The notes: generated from the letters alone by a model not told the origin. A stretch of 64,000 nucleotides of DNA from Symbiodinium natans (GCA_905221605.1 CAJNDS010001112.1:2146972-2210971); one strand, 5' to 3'; positions 38,187 to 48,556 are shown, numbered from the stretch's first letter. Translations and numbers: made by a program.

Positions 38187-38217
<31 letters not shown>

Positions 38218-38240
38218 TCTCTCTCTCTCTCTCTCTTTCT
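38040..38240. repeat. Pyrimidine microsatellite (CTCACT / CTCT)
   Basis: CTCGCT, CACACT and CT repeats. Mirror-symmetric pyrimidine tract. Frames on both strands are artefacts. Confidence 0.9.
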
Positions 38241-38507
38241 TGTCTTGTCTGAGTGCTATGTCTCGTAGAGTTGGAGAAGGAGGAGAAGGTTGAGAGAAAT
38301 GAAAAGGAAGAACTACGAAGAAAGATATTTGCTTAAGCAGAGAGGGAGTGAGATTGCTGAAAAAAAAAAGAGAAGAGAGAAGAGGAATTTGCATGTTCTT
38401 CCTACCTTGTTCTTACCCCCGCCTCTTCTCTCCCCCTGACCTTGTCTCTCTTTCTCTCTATCTCCTCACTTTTCTTTTAAGATGGTACGGGAAGACGGAA
38501 TGAGATG

Positions 38508-38583
38508 AAGGCAGTGTCCCCTGGAGGCACCTGCCCTGCACAGAAAAACGCCGAAGATCAGCTTCCACATAGACCCTATTTAA
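38508..38583 (+). CDS. Possible isolated exon
   Basis: RQCPLEAPALHRKTPKISFH then IDPI, TAA. The 38590-38880 minus strand is also open for 100 codons (from 38878) without recognisable features. Confidence 0.35.
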
Positions 38584-38889
38584 GCCCCCCCCTCCCCCCT
38601 GTCATAAACCGAGGTTTCGTACACGTTTTACAGTAAGTGGTTTGGACAAGTATCATGTAAGACCTTGTGTACGTGTGAGTCTTGCGGACGGTTGGAAAAT
38701 GGGAACTATCCTTGAGAAATGATAACCATGTTGGGAGACGTGTGGGAAACATTGAGAATGAACAGTGAGATGCTTGCGAGCAAGTACTAGCAGCCGCAGC
38801 CTGTTGGAAGGTCTCGGGCAGTAAGTAGTGAAAGAATATTTGCTCACAGTATTCTCGCGTCCCCGGGCCTTGCAGCAAATGATTCGTTT

Positions 38890-39132
38890 TCTTTGCGTCT
38901 CTTTATTTTCCTTCTTTCTTCCTTTCTTACCTCGATGTCGCCCGTTCTCTGCGACTTTCTCTCCACAGCTCTCGCCCCTGCCCTCTCACCGGAGGAAGAG
39001 AGGAGAGGAAGGATGTGGGGAAAAGGACAAAGCGATTCTCTCCAACTCATTAGTGGCGGGTTCCAATCACTTTCCCCTTCGCTTAATCTCGCTCCTCTCT
39101 CTCTCTCTCTTTCTCCCTCCCTCCCTCCCTCC

Positions 39133-39208
<76 letters not shown>

Positions 39209-39210
39209 CT
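38890..39210. repeat. Pyrimidine-rich DNA with (CT)n
   Basis: CCCT and CT microsatellite at 39085-39208. Similar pyrimidine/purine-biased DNA continues to 42480. Confidence 0.85.
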
Positions 39211-39589
39211 CGTTCTCACTACCCTCTGCCTTTCTACATGTCTATTCCCTTCGGGAGGCCCCCTCAATTAGGAAGTTGGAGACGCTTGCAGGCCCCTGAG
39301 AAGCAGCAGCGCTCTAGGGGTTCTTGAACAAGTTGAACTGGAGATATGCGGTTAGCGTAATTCTTTCACCCCTTACATTCCCCCGTCCCACGCCCTACCC
39401 TTCCTTCTCTTCGACGCCTTCCTAAGAATAAGCAAGAGAGAAGAACAGGCAGAGGAAGAAGGACTTCCTCCCTTTCCCTTGGCTTTGTCTTGCATTTCGT
39501 TTTTGCCTTCTTTCCGCCCTCTCTTTTCTCAATGTCTTGCTGTCTCTCCCTGTAAGGAAAGGAAGAGGGGAGGGGAGGAGAGGCGATGG

Positions 39590-39685
39590 ATGCTACTGGA
39601 AGCTCTTGCCTCCAACAGACATTCTAGAAACCTTGAAGGCCCCTACATTCTGGCAGGCTTCCGGGAGGCCTGGAGGCTGAGATAG
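39590..39685 (+). CDS. Possible exon
   Basis: LEALASNRHSRNLEGPYILA, then GFREAWRLR, TGA; normal base composition inside pyrimidine-rich surroundings. Confidence 0.35.
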   Translation: MLLEALASNRHSRNLEGPYILAGFREAWRLR

Positions 39686-40074
39686 AAAAACGGAATGGGA
39701 ACAGGCCTCGCTCGTGGCTCTGTCGCTTGCTCTTCTCTGTGCCCTTCTTTCTCGACTGCCTCGTTGAAATTTTCTTTCTCGCTCGATTTCGCAGACTCTC
39801 TCTCTCTCTCTCTTCTTTCTGACATTTCTGTTCTTTTTAACCTTTCCTCTCTTGTTTTTCATTCTATTTCTCCGCTGTCCTTCCTGGTTCCTACCCGTCC
39901 ATTAGACAAAAACAATCAAAAAACACACGGGAGCGGAAGAGCACTCTCCTATGTGTTTCCTACCGTTCGTTGCAAAAAGAAAATCAACGAAACGATGGCG
40001 GAAGAGAGTTGCGAGAGGAAGGACGTGACGTAAGGCGAGTGAAGAGGAGGAGTCTTCCTCCCAATCTCGTGCGA

Positions 40075-42480
40075 GAGAGTGACAGAAACAACAAAGACGA
40101 TGAAGGGGGAGATGATGAGAGAGCGTTCCTTGCTGTCTTATGAAAAAAGAAGAAGAGAAGAAGAAGAAGAAGAAGGCAAGAGAGAGCCGATCGAAGGAGC
40201 AGTTCATCTTTCTCCCCACCGTCTTCCTACCCGGCAATGGAAGAGAAAGCCAGAGAGCCGGACGAAGAAACAATTCACCCTTCCTTTCCGCACCGTCTTC
40301 ATCCATCTTATCTCTTCCTTTCTGTTCTCTGATATTCCTCTCTTTGCAGAAGTGGAAAGAAGGGGCGGAAGGAAAGAGGAGAGGGGAGGGGTGAGAGCCA
40401 GAGATGGCAAAGAAAGGAGAGTGGAAGAGAGGTGAGAGGAAGGACAGAGGGCGACTGAAGAGGACAACTCCTCCTCCGAATCTCGCGGCTACCAGTCCTC
40501 TTCTCCTTTGTCTTCACACACATCCACGCAAGCTCGTCTTGGTTTATCATCAATGTGACAGGAAGGAAGAACAAGGAATGAACAGAGGCGGAGGACAAGG
40601 CCCTGCTGCTTTCTTAAGCTCCTCCTCTTTTCATCCCCTCCCCTCTCTAGTTGTTCTTTCTCTCTTACTTTCTCTCTTAAATTCTCTCATTCTTGTTGTC
40701 TTTGCCGTGGCTCTTGTTCTCCTTCTACCATTCTCGGATTCGCTTCTCTTTCTCGTGTCTTTTGCCTTACTCTCTTGTCTTCTTCCTTGTGCATCGTCTT
40801 TCTGACAGATACAGGAAAAAGGAAGGGAAGGAGAAAAGGGTGCGGAAGGAGAGGAAGGTAAACGTCAAGTTAAGGCACCAAGCGGGAAAGAGAAGCGGAA
40901 AAGGGATTTGCAGATGTAAAGAGGGAGGGAAGGAGGAAGAGACAGAGAGAGATGAAGAGAGCAATGAAAACGAGGAAGAAAACACGATGAAAGCGAGGGC
41001 CTCTTGCTTGCCCTGAGCTCTCCGTTCTTTCCGTTCTTTTTCATTCCTTTCTTATAAAGAGAACAGGGATCGAGAAGAGAAGATGAAGAAGGCGAGGGAA
41101 GAGAAAGCCAGAGAGCCAGACGAAGAAAAAACTCACCCCTCCTTTCCCCACCGTCTTCATCCATCTTATCTCTTCCTTTCTGTTCTCTGCTATTCCTCTC
41201 TTTGCAGAAATGGAAAGAAGGGGCGGAAGGAAAGAGGAGAGGGGAGGGGTGAGAGAGCCAGAGATGGCAAAGTGGAAGAGAGGTGAGAGGAAGGACAGAG
41301 GGCGACTGAAGAGGACAACTCCTCCTCCGAATCTCGCGGCTACCAGTCCTCTTCTCCTTTGTCTTCACACACATCCACGCAAGCTCGTCTTGGTTTGTCA
41401 TCAATGTGACAGGACGGAAGAACAAGGAATGAACAGAGGCGGAGGACAAGGCCCTGCTGCTTTTCTTAAGCTCCTCTTCTTTTCATCCCCTCCCCTCTCT
41501 CTAATTGTTCTTTCTCTCTTACTTTCTCTCTTACGTTCTCTCATTCTTGTTGTCTTTTCCGTGGCTCTTGTTCTCCTTCTACCATTCTCGGATTCGCTTC
41601 TCTTTCTCGTGTCTTTTGCCTTACTCTCTTGTCTTCTTCCTTGTGCATCGTCTTTCTGACAGATACAGGAAAAAAGGAAGGGAAGGAGAAAAGGGAGCGG
41701 AAGGAGGGGAAGGTACATATCAAGTTGAGGTATCAAGCAGGAAAGAGAAGCGGAAAAGGGAATTTGCAGAAGTAAAGAGGGAGGGATGGAGGGAGAGACA
41801 GAGAGAGATGAAGAGAGCAATGAAAACGAGGAAGAAAATGAAAGCGAGGGCCTCTTGCTTTCCCTGAGCTCTCCGTTCTTTCCGTTCTTTTCATTCCTTT
41901 CTTATGAAGAGAACAGGGTCCGACAAGAGAAGATGAAGAAGGCAAGGGAAGAGAAAGCCAGAGAGCCAGACGAAGAAACAATTCACCCTTCCTTTCCCCA
42001 CCGTCTTCCTCCATCTTATCTCTTCCTTTCTGTTCTCTGCTATTCCTTATTCTTTGCAGAAATGGAAAGAAGGGGCGGAAGGAAAGAGGAGAGGGGAGGG
42101 ATGAGCGAGCCAGAGATGGCAAAGAAAGGAGAGTGGAAGGACAGAGGGCGACTGAAGAGGACAACTCCTCCTCCGAATCTCGCGGCTACCAGTCCTCTTC
42201 TCCTTTGTCTTCACACACATCCACGCAAGCTCGTCTTGGTTTATCATCAATGTGACAGGAAGGAAGAACAAGGAATGAACAGAGGCGGAGGACAAGGCCC
42301 TGCTGCTTTCTTAAGCTCCTCCTCTTTTCATCCCCTCCCCTCTCTCTAGTTGTTCTTTCTCTCTTACGTTCTCTCATTCTTGTTGTCTTTTCCGTGGCTC
42401 TTGTTCTCCTTCTACCATTCTCGGATTCACTTCTCTTTCTCCTGTCTTTTGCCTTACTCCCTTGTCTTCTTCCTATCGTC
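40075..42480. repeat. ~860-bp purine/pyrimidine tandem repeat, three copies
   Basis: Landmark GAGAAAGCCAGAGAGCC at 40241, 41101, 41957; landmark GAACAAGGAATGAACAGAGG at 40569, 41418, 42266. Each unit alternates purine-rich and pyrimidine-rich halves and contains TTCCTCTCTTTGCAG followed by AAATGGAAAG, which looks like a 3' splice site. Frames of 60-194 codons exist on both strands but do not stay in register between copies. Confidence 0.9.
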
Positions 42481-42519
42481 GTCCCAAGAATGCTTCACAG
42501 TAACATCGTTCGAGAACCT

Positions 42520-42990
42520 GTCCCAACAATAGGTTGTTTGGAGGGTAGATGGTTGTTATTCCGTTTTGCGGGGCATGCACGTGCACGGGGCATGAACCTA
42601 AAAAACATGAAGTGTCTGCTCACAGTATTCTCGCGATACCGTGTCCGAATGTTTCATAATTATTTGGAGGGTAGATGGTTGTTATTCCATTTTGCAGGGA
42701 TGCGCGTGCACGGGGCATGAACTAAAAAAAATGAAGTATCTGCTCACAGTATTCTCGCGATACCGTGTCCGAATGTTTCATTATTATTTTGTTTTAAAAC
42801 ATATTCCAAGAATAGGTTCCCTCCCGAGGCCCTGTTTTGGGGCCTCCCAGGGGCCCGTTTCTGTGGGGCCTCTCTGGACCTTGTTTTGGGGTTTCCCGGG
42901 CATGCACGGGGCAGGAGCTGAAAAAAACAAATTTTGCTCACAGTATTCTCGCGACGCCGTGTCCGGATGTTTCATAATTATTTTGTTGTA
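42520..42990. repeat. Repeat with CTCACAGTATTCTCGCG
   Basis: Three units with GAGGGTAGATGGTTGTTATT, GCACGGGGCATGAAC, CTCACAGTATTCTCGCG and CGTGTCC(G/C)(A/G)ATGTTTCAT. The 17-mer is also at 38843 and, inverted, at 24462 and 25250. Confidence 0.85.
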
Positions 42991-42999
42991 AAACGTGTC

Positions 43000-43286
43000 C
43001 CAAGACGAAGGCTTAGGGGTAGGGTTTCGGTCTTAGGGGTTTAGTGCGAAAGAGACACACGGTGTAGTCTCTGTCTTTCACCTCTAGGGAGGTAGGCTCT
43101 TGTGATATTATATTACATTTTTTGGCTTGGTTTAGGTTTACGGTCTAGGGTTGGGGTTTAGAAGCATTTTTCAGAGAAACGTCGTAATGGCCATATTCGA
43201 GAAATCTGTTAATCGTAACAGTAGTATAGACTAGTATGAAAAACAAAGGAGGATCATCACATTATACATAAAGGTTCCTGCCTCAG

Positions 43287-43320
<34 letters not shown>

Positions 43321-43335
43321 TAAGGTTAGTGGGCG
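43000..43335. other. No gene seen
   Basis: Decayed heptamers to 43160, then AT-rich DNA with (TA)n at 43287-43321. Confidence 0.6.
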
Positions 43336-43339
43336 GTAG

Positions 43340-43422
43340 TGGGCTCACCACTTGAGGCCCACAGCCCGACCTCGTGGCCGCCAGGGGGGCCCAGAGAGGG
43401 TTCTGGAGGCAGCTGTTCAAGC
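43340..43422 (+). CDS. Arginine-rich exon
   Basis: AHHLRPTARPRGRQGGPERV, then LEAAVQAL, TAG at an array. Confidence 0.45.
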
Positions 43423-43465
43423 TCTTTAGGGTTTAGGGTTTAGGGTTTAGGATTTAGGGTTTAGG

Positions 43466-43723
43466 GGTCGGAACGGTTACGAATAATATCCCCATATGGC
43501 CCCTGTATAATTTTACTAGAATAACTAGAATCATCCCGCCCCCCCCCCCCCCCCCCCCGGAACCCTATTCTAATTGTTCAGGCTCCTACATTAACCCCCA
43601 ACTTGGGGACCAGATGAACCACAAGAGGGTTTATGGTTCAGATACTTGCAATGGGGATTTTCAGTAGTATCGGGCACCCCTAAACCCTGAACCTAAATTT
43701 CAGGGTTCATTTGGGGCGGGTTT
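43466..43723. mobile_element. Introner F (copy 2) followed by introner H (copy 5)
   Basis: F 43466-43600: GGGGTCGGAACGGTTACGAA, C22 tract, ACCCTATTCTAATTG. H 43601-43723: CAACTTGGGGACCAGATGAA ... GGGTTCATTTGGGG. Confidence 0.75.
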
Positions 43724-43953
43724 AGGGTTTAGGGTTTAGGGTTTAGGGCTTAGGATGTGTAGGTTTTGAAGTTTTCGCACGCACGGGCTCACGCTGTAAG
43801 CGCAGGCGGTCGTGGTAGGCTCCGTGGTTAGGGGTAAGTGCACTCATGAAGTGTTCCCCCATGTTCCCCATAATTACGGTTTCTCGAAATCATGGTCCCT
43901 TTTTGGGGTATACCCTAATTAAGGTCCGCTTCAGAATCAGGACCCCAAACGGG

Positions 43954-44047
43954 ACCGGATTTTTAGAGAGCTCACCAAATGAAGATGCTTGCTCTGTTGA
44001 TGCCGCTTGGATTGAAAGCATGTGTCCCTTAAGTTCTTCGAGGTGAC
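43954..44047 (+). CDS. Terminal-like exon
   Basis: SSPNEDACSVDAAWIESMCP, then LSSSR, TGA. The preceding 43884-43950 resembles introner K. Confidence 0.5.
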
Positions 44048-44071
44048 TGTGGGTGGTAAATGCTTTAACAT

Positions 44072-44195
44072 GGGGGTCGGAATAGGTCGGAATAGTTACT
44101 AGTAGTATTCCCCTAGGGTCCCTTTGTAACTATACTAGAATATACCCCCCCCCCCCCCCACCCTATTCTAATTATTCAGGCCCCCTTATTTTGAA
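44072..44195. mobile_element. Introner F, copy 3
   Basis: GGGGTCGGAATAGGTCGGAA, CTATACTAGAATATA, C15 tract, ACCCTATTCTAATTATTC. Confidence 0.8.
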
Positions 44196-44263
44196 GCACT
44201 TTTGGGCCTGGCGACACCCTAAACCCTAATGCTGTAAGGCTTTCTTTGGTGGCCCTTGATCCG

Positions 44264-44387
44264 CAAAACAGCTTGAAAAGCGAGGCCTTTTCTTGGCACA
44301 CTCAGGACGGATCTACATCAAGGAAGATGCCGAGACTACGCGCGCTCTAGGCCATGCTTTGGGAGCTTGCTTGCAGAATAACTAATA
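44264..44387 (+). CDS. Terminal exon, unknown protein
   Basis: KQLEKRGLFLAHSGRIYIKE, then DAETTRALGHALGACLQNN, TAA. Strongly protein-like. A TCTTGGCACACTCAG acceptor inside (44308) may be the true start. Confidence 0.55.
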
Positions 44388-44556
44388 CGGAGATTCTAAA
44401 CAGCAGTCAGACCCAAGCACTCTCCTGGGTGCAGTTCAGTATTGTGCAGTGTTTTTTTTACTCTGGGCAAGCGAACATGCCAGGTTTAGGGTTTAGGGTT
44501 TAGGGTTTAGGGTTTAGGGTTTAGGGTTTGAGCAAGCCATGAGGTAGCGAATGCAG

Positions 44557-44850
44557 ATGATGGGTCACGCTCCTGCTTGTGCGAGTATCAGCGCAGATGT
44601 TGTGAAGTTGTCGTCAGGCTTGCTGCTCGGTCAGGATCTCAGAGCGCCCAAAGCTGGGATGCCCAGTAGTACCCTTATTCCCTTTCTTAAGGGTTTAGGT
44701 TCTCTTATAAACCCCTTTAAGCAAAAAAGGGCACCCTTTTTAAGCCTTGGGGTTACTGGGCAGCCTAGAAAGAAAGTGTCGCGTTTGGGGGACATTGGGT
44801 TGTGCGTGTCTCGCCTGGCCTGTCCGAGTTGCGGTGGATGTAATTGTTAA
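44557..44850 (+). CDS. Two exons joined across introner A, cysteine-rich end
   Basis: Exons 44557-44660 and 44769-44850. Removing 44661-44768 (GC-AG) joins in phase 2: MMGHAPACASISADVVKLSS, LLLGQDLRAPKAG|IKKVSRL, then ACPSCGGCNC, TAA. The element itself happens to be open in this frame, so splicing is not strictly needed. Confidence 0.55.
   Translation: MMGHAPACASISADVVKLSSGLLLGQDLRAPKAGMPSSTLIPFLKGLGSLINPFKQKRAPFLSLGVTGQPRKKVSRLGDIGLCVSRLACPSCGGCNC
44661..44768 (+). mobile_element. Introner A, copy 5
   Basis: GCCCAGTAGTACCC ... GGTTACTGGGCAGCCTAG; interior AAGGGCACCCTTTTT. Open in frame with the host. Confidence 0.8.
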
Positions 44851-44971
44851 CTTGGCATTACGTTTACCCAAAAGGGGATCCGAGTAGCCCGACCGAGAGG
44901 GTGTGGACTATCTCTAACCTAGGGTTTAGGGTTTGGGGTTTAGAGTTCCTGGTTTAGGGTTCCTGGTTTAG

Positions 44972-45065
44972 GGGTGCGTGCGAGGCTCCGTTGGACAGGG
45001 CAAGTCCCCGTTCGACAAGGAGGCCCTTGCTGTGCCTGCTTCTGCCCTTCTGCGTACGAACCACC
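44972..45065 (+). CDS. Exon
   Basis: VRGSVGQGKSPFDKEALAVP, then ASALLRT, running into a C11 tract; a T22G13 tract and an L right end follow (45130-45178). Confidence 0.5.
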
Positions 45066-45284
45066 CCCCCCCCAAAAGCAAAAGCATGCTCGTAAGGGCA
45101 AGATAGATATGATTATTCTGTTTTGTCTTGTTTTTTTTTTTTTTTTTTTTGGGGGGGGGGGGTTCTGAAGCAAGTAGTGGGCTTGGCCCCACCCTAAGCC
45201 CTAACTAAGGTTGGTCTACATCATGGGCCTTTTGTTCTAGCCTATTCCCTTTAGGCTAGGGCACCATCTGAGGTGGGCTCAGAG

Positions 45285-45417
45285 TGTAGCCCCATTCCCA
45301 AGCCCGCCTCGGGACCTTCCGAAGTGGATTTTGTGGACAGATCCGGCAGCTGTCGACTGAAAGCCCTCTCTCATCCGAGGCGTCTCTGGCTGCCTGTAAA
45401 CAGAAGCAGCCCTTAAT
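45285..45417 (+). CDS. Exon ending in stop
   Basis: SPIPKPASGPSEVDFVDRSG, then SCRLKALSHPRRLWLPVNRS, TAA. Confidence 0.5.
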
Positions 45418-45478
45418 GCATGAGACTACTTCTTTCTAAAAGGAACCGAATCATACCTAAACCCCAAACCCTTAACCC

Positions 45479-45597
45479 ATGCGGTTTCCTCGAATACGAG
45501 TGAATATTCTCGAAGATTGGGGCCAGTTCCGCATCTCTCTTTCAGTCATACTGGGGCTCGTGCGGCTTGTGGGGAGGGCTCGAAACCCCGCTAAACC
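45479..45597 (+). CDS. Exon with possible start ATG
   Basis: MRFPRIRVNILEDWGQFRIS, then LSVILGLVRLVGRARNP. Could start translation or be internal. Confidence 0.5.
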
Positions 45598-45618
45598 CTA
45601 AACCCTAAACCCTAAACC

Positions 45619-45709
45619 CAAAGTTCGAGCACATGACGTCCTGCAGCCGGAAGCCTTGGCAGGAGAGCGCCGGCGGTGCTACTTCGTCTTCATCCGATGT
45701 CAAGGACAG
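45619..45709 (+). CDS. Exon ending at a GGTTTAGGG donor
   Basis: KVRAHDVLQPEALAGERRRC, then YFVFIRCQGQ; GGTTTAGGG follows. Confidence 0.5.
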
Positions 45710-45828
45710 GGTTTAGGGTTTAGGGAGTTTAGGGTTTAGGGTTTAGGGTTTAGGGTTCAGGGCCAAGCCTTGAGCCCAAGCAGGAGGAGTCGCGCGCCTG
45801 ACTCGTTCCCCTATCACGTAAAGTCTCA

Positions 45829-45901
45829 GACATCAACGTCGAAACCCCAGCTCAAGATAATCACGTCCTAAACCCGCAGCCTCTCAAGGGACTCTGTGCC
45901 T
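45829..45901 (+). CDS. Terminal-like exon
   Basis: DINVETPAQDNHVLNPQPLK, then GLCA, TAA. A short frame SLEPKQEESRA, TGA, precedes it at 45757-45797. Confidence 0.45.
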
Positions 45902-46044
45902 AAACCCTAAACCCTCTGAGCCTGGGGAGCGGTCCGTCCCACTAGGGGGTGCCGAACCCTATTTAAAGCCTAAACCCTAAACTCCAGCCCCCGATAAGAT
46001 GCGGTATAGGGTTTAGGCCCTAAGCCCTAAACCGCATCTTTTCG

Positions 46045-46164
46045 GGGGCTGGATTTTTCTCTTGGTTGAGATTTTACGGTCCATGCCTGGCAGTTCCCAG
46101 GCTTCTGAAATCGTCCGACTGGCTCTGAAAGACAGGAATTTAGGAGCGAGGAGCCCTGAGTAGT
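46045..46164 (+). CDS. Terminal-like exon
   Basis: LVEILRSMPGSSQASEIVRL, then ALKDRNLGARSPE, TAG. Confidence 0.5.
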
Positions 46165-46330
46165 CCCTTGTTTAAGGATTACATAGGCGGATATAGGGTT
46201 TAGGGTTTGGGGTTTACGGTTTAGGGTTTAGGGTTTAGGGTTTATTTAGGGTTTAGGGTTTCGGGTTTAGGGTATGCAGGTACTTCCTCCCCATAACCTC
46301 GTATTGCGACCTATCAAGTCATAGTTGAGC

Positions 46331-46398
46331 CCAGGACAAGACAGCTCCAGCATCCACCGCGCCCAAAGTGGCGGATGGGGAGAAGGAGGAAGCTTCCT
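46331..46398 (+). CDS. Terminal-like exon
   Basis: QDKTAPASTAPKVADGEKEE, then AS, TAA. Confidence 0.5.
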
Positions 46399-46485
46399 AA
46401 ACCCTAAAGCCTAAACCCTAAACCCAAAGCTCCATGCTTGGTTTACAGCAACCCTAAGAGTCCACAATGTGCGCATACAGCCTAT

Positions 46486-46604
46486 AGTTGGGCCTTAAAG
46501 GGTTCCGATATAGTAGCTTTCGGGTTCAAGTATATACTATGTGTAAACCCTGAACCCTAAACCCTAAACCCTAAACCCTAAACTATGGGTACATGGACCC
46601 TTGT
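46486..46604. mobile_element. Introner B, copy 4, array flanked by ACTATG
   Basis: CAAGTATATACTATGTG, CCCTAAA array, then AAACTATGGGTACATGGACC. ACTATG borders the array on both sides. Confidence 0.75.
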
Positions 46605-46677
46605 ATGGGGCAAGTGAGGGCCATCACGGTCGAAACAAATCTTGTCTCGGTTTGCAAGGGCGAGGCAGATGTTCTAA
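46603..46677 (+). CDS. Exon
   Basis: MGQVRAITVETNLVSVCKGE, then ADVL, into a CCCTAGGGTTT junction of arrays. Confidence 0.5.
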
Positions 46678-46732
46678 ACCCTAGGGTTTAGGGTTTAGGG
46701 TTTCGGGTTTAGGGTTTAGGGTTTAGGGTGAG

Positions 46733-46850
46733 GTTCAGGGGACTTATTCTAACCCCAACTATCACCGTACTCATAAGCCCCTTAAGTCCCCTAAGTAGGT
46801 TAGAAGTAGACGTATCATTGGTGTTATAAGTACCCATGAACCTCCAAGTA
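46733..46850. mobile_element. Introner C, copy 6
   Basis: AGGTTCAGGGGACTTATTCT ... AAGTACCCATGAACCTCCAA. Confidence 0.75.
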
Positions 46851-46883
46851 AGCCGCTTCATCCCCTGGCAACCTTGGACCATT

Positions 46884-46957
46884 CATGGCGCGGCCCAGCG
46901 AAAGCGATGAAACCCGATGCTTGCTCCAGGCTTGTGTTCGAGCGTCAAAGCCAGCAT
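46884..46957 (+). CDS. Terminal-like exon
   Basis: FMARPSESDETRCLLQACVR, then ASKPA, TAG. Confidence 0.45.
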
Positions 46958-46994
46958 AGTGAATGTGCCAGCTCTCCTGATTTGGGATGTACGA

Positions 46995-47087
46995 TCATAG
47001 GGGACCCCGAAATTAGACCCCCAAATAGTAGGATTCCCTTATAAAAAAGGATCCCAATCAGGTACTCCTAATTTCGGAAACCCCCGT
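46995..47087. mobile_element. Introner K, copy 2
   Basis: GGGGACCCCGAAATTAGACC ... CTAATTTCGGAAACCCCC; interior inverted GGATTCCCTTATAAAAAAGG. Confidence 0.75.
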
Positions 47088-47107
47088 TTCAAAAGAGAAT
47101 CTCAAGT

Positions 47108-47177
47108 CTCCTCGCCCGACAGGACGCTTCCGCAGCGCCCGCCACGGACAAGAAGGCTTCGCCAACATTCTCTTGAC
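47108..47177 (+). CDS. Terminal-like exon
   Basis: QDASAAPATDKKASPTFS, TGA. The stop overlaps the duplication at the edge of introner G (47186). Confidence 0.45.
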
Positions 47178-47185
47178 AACTTCAT

Positions 47186-47284
47186 AGCTGAATGAGAGCA
47201 ACACTTTACACCTTTGGTATGCTAGAATCCCCTATAGAACTGAAAGTGTACACTTTTGGGGGGGCTTATGAACTCAGCAACTAA
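47186..47284. mobile_element. Introner G, copy 5
   Basis: CTTCATAGCTGAATGAGAGC ... CTTATGAACTCAGCAACTAA; GACA on each side. Confidence 0.85.
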
Positions 47285-47416
47285 GACAGTCTCCCAGAGA
47301 ACGGGGTGCCCTTCGTGTGCTGGAATACAGTAAATGGCTAGGCAGGTTCTTGGGGCGTTTGATATGTTCTTTCGCTTTGGGGTCTAAGAGGAAGCAATTT
47401 TGTCAGCTAAGGGTCA

Positions 47417-47475
47417 ACCTAGATTCACAAGCAGCGCACCTGGAGGAGTCCTTGTGAACCGTCCACAAAAAGGTG
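47417..47475 (+). CDS. Exon into a long-TIR element
   Basis: Acceptor AGCTAAG. GQPRFTSSAPGGVLVNRPQK, then the CCAAATGGGG inverted repeat. Confidence 0.4.
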
Positions 47476-47982
47476 TCCCCAAATGGGGTTGTATAATAAC
47501 CCCGCGGCTTGCGGTTTAGAAAGGAGTGCGCCCGAGTATCGTTTAGCTTGTAAAACGATAAGGAGTAAAATAAAACGATAACTTTCTGCAGGGTTTTTGT
47601 TGTGTGGCCCCTTACACGCCTAACAGCCCTTACACCCTCACACCCCGAGTTCTTTAGGTCAAAAACGATATCAAAACGATAACCAGAACGATAACTTTTT
47701 GTTCACGATGGGGTCTGTTGAAGGACCTGGACCATTCCAGGGTTGAAGATGTGTGCCCTGTGGTGACTCTGGTCTTGTGGTGTCTCTGGGGGCCTGGTGG
47801 AAACCAAGTGCTCCGAAGCATTTCCTTTTATAAGCAACCGCTGTAAAACAATAAGAATTCTAGCCAACAATACTGTGTTGTGTGCGCATACACTGTAAAA
47901 CGATAAGGAGTAAAAAAAAAAAACGATAACATTTTTGGGGACCAGCAGGTTTCCATCGGGGTTGTTATACAGCCCCAAATGG
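47472..47982. mobile_element. ~510-bp region bounded by a 26-bp TIR, with AAAACGATAA repeats
   Basis: CCAAATGGGGTTGTATAATA at the left is inverted as TGTTATACAGCCCCAAATGG at the right. Inside: TAAAACGATAAGGAGTAAAA twice (47552, 47895), further AAAACGATAAC words, and a possible exon at 47743-47847 (VEDVCPVVTLVLWCLWGPGG, ending in TAA). Confidence 0.6.
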
Positions 47983-48002
47983 CACGCCTCCCAGTTGACC
48001 TT

Positions 48003-48212
48003 CAGATTCCCCTAAGAGTCCATGTACCTGTACAGCATATGGCATCGTAAGGTTTTGGGGCTTAGGGTTGAGGGATGGGAGGGTTTAGGGTTTAGGGCAC
48101 ATTGCTTGGGCCTTAAAAGGGACTCCCAAGTCCTGGCTTTAGGGCCCACACTAGGGTTTAGGGTTTAGGGTTTAGGGTTTAGGGTATAAATTTTATTGGC
48201 ACATGGACCCTC
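48003..48212. mobile_element. Introner B, copy 5, with two arrays
   Basis: GAGTCCATGTACCTG ... GGCACATGGACCCTCAGGG. GGGCCCACACTAGGGTTT recurs at 48147 and 48319. Confidence 0.7.
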
Positions 48213-48431
48213 AGGGTTTCTGAGTGTAGTTTCATGGGCCCACAATATGGTCCCGAACCTCCTTTTGTATGGGCCCAGAATTTGGGTTTTGGGTATAACA
48301 AGGGGTACCCCCTTTGAAGGGCCCACACTAGGGTTTAGGGTTTAGGGTTTAGGGTTTAGGGTTTAGGGTTTAGGGTTTAGGGTTTAGGGTTTAGGGTTTA
48401 GGGTTTAGGGGGGACCGTGTAACTACCCTTA

Positions 48432-48556
48432 GAGGGGTCTAGCATTCCCATGGCGAGGCACGGTTGCTGGGTGACGTGTGGATAGACATTGCCGAGGAGG
48501 GTGCTGCCGAGGCGCCCAGTGGCAGAGCCGGTAGGATAGCTTTTCTGAATGAGCTT
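48432..48556 (+). CDS. Exon, unknown protein
   Basis: Acceptor GGGTCTAG. HSHGEARLLGDVWIDIAEEG, then AAEAPSGRAGRIAFLNE, then a C10T18G20 compound tract (48557-48606). Confidence 0.55.

Noticed and set aside
37864-38394. 176-codon minus-strand frame
   Set aside because: Much of it is CT/CACT microsatellite translated as SESESE/SVSV and RARAR; nothing outside the repeat supports a gene.
40865-42349. Long frames (187-194 codons) on both strands
   Set aside because: They lie in the 860-bp purine/pyrimidine repeat, whose base bias removes stops on both strands, and they differ between copies.
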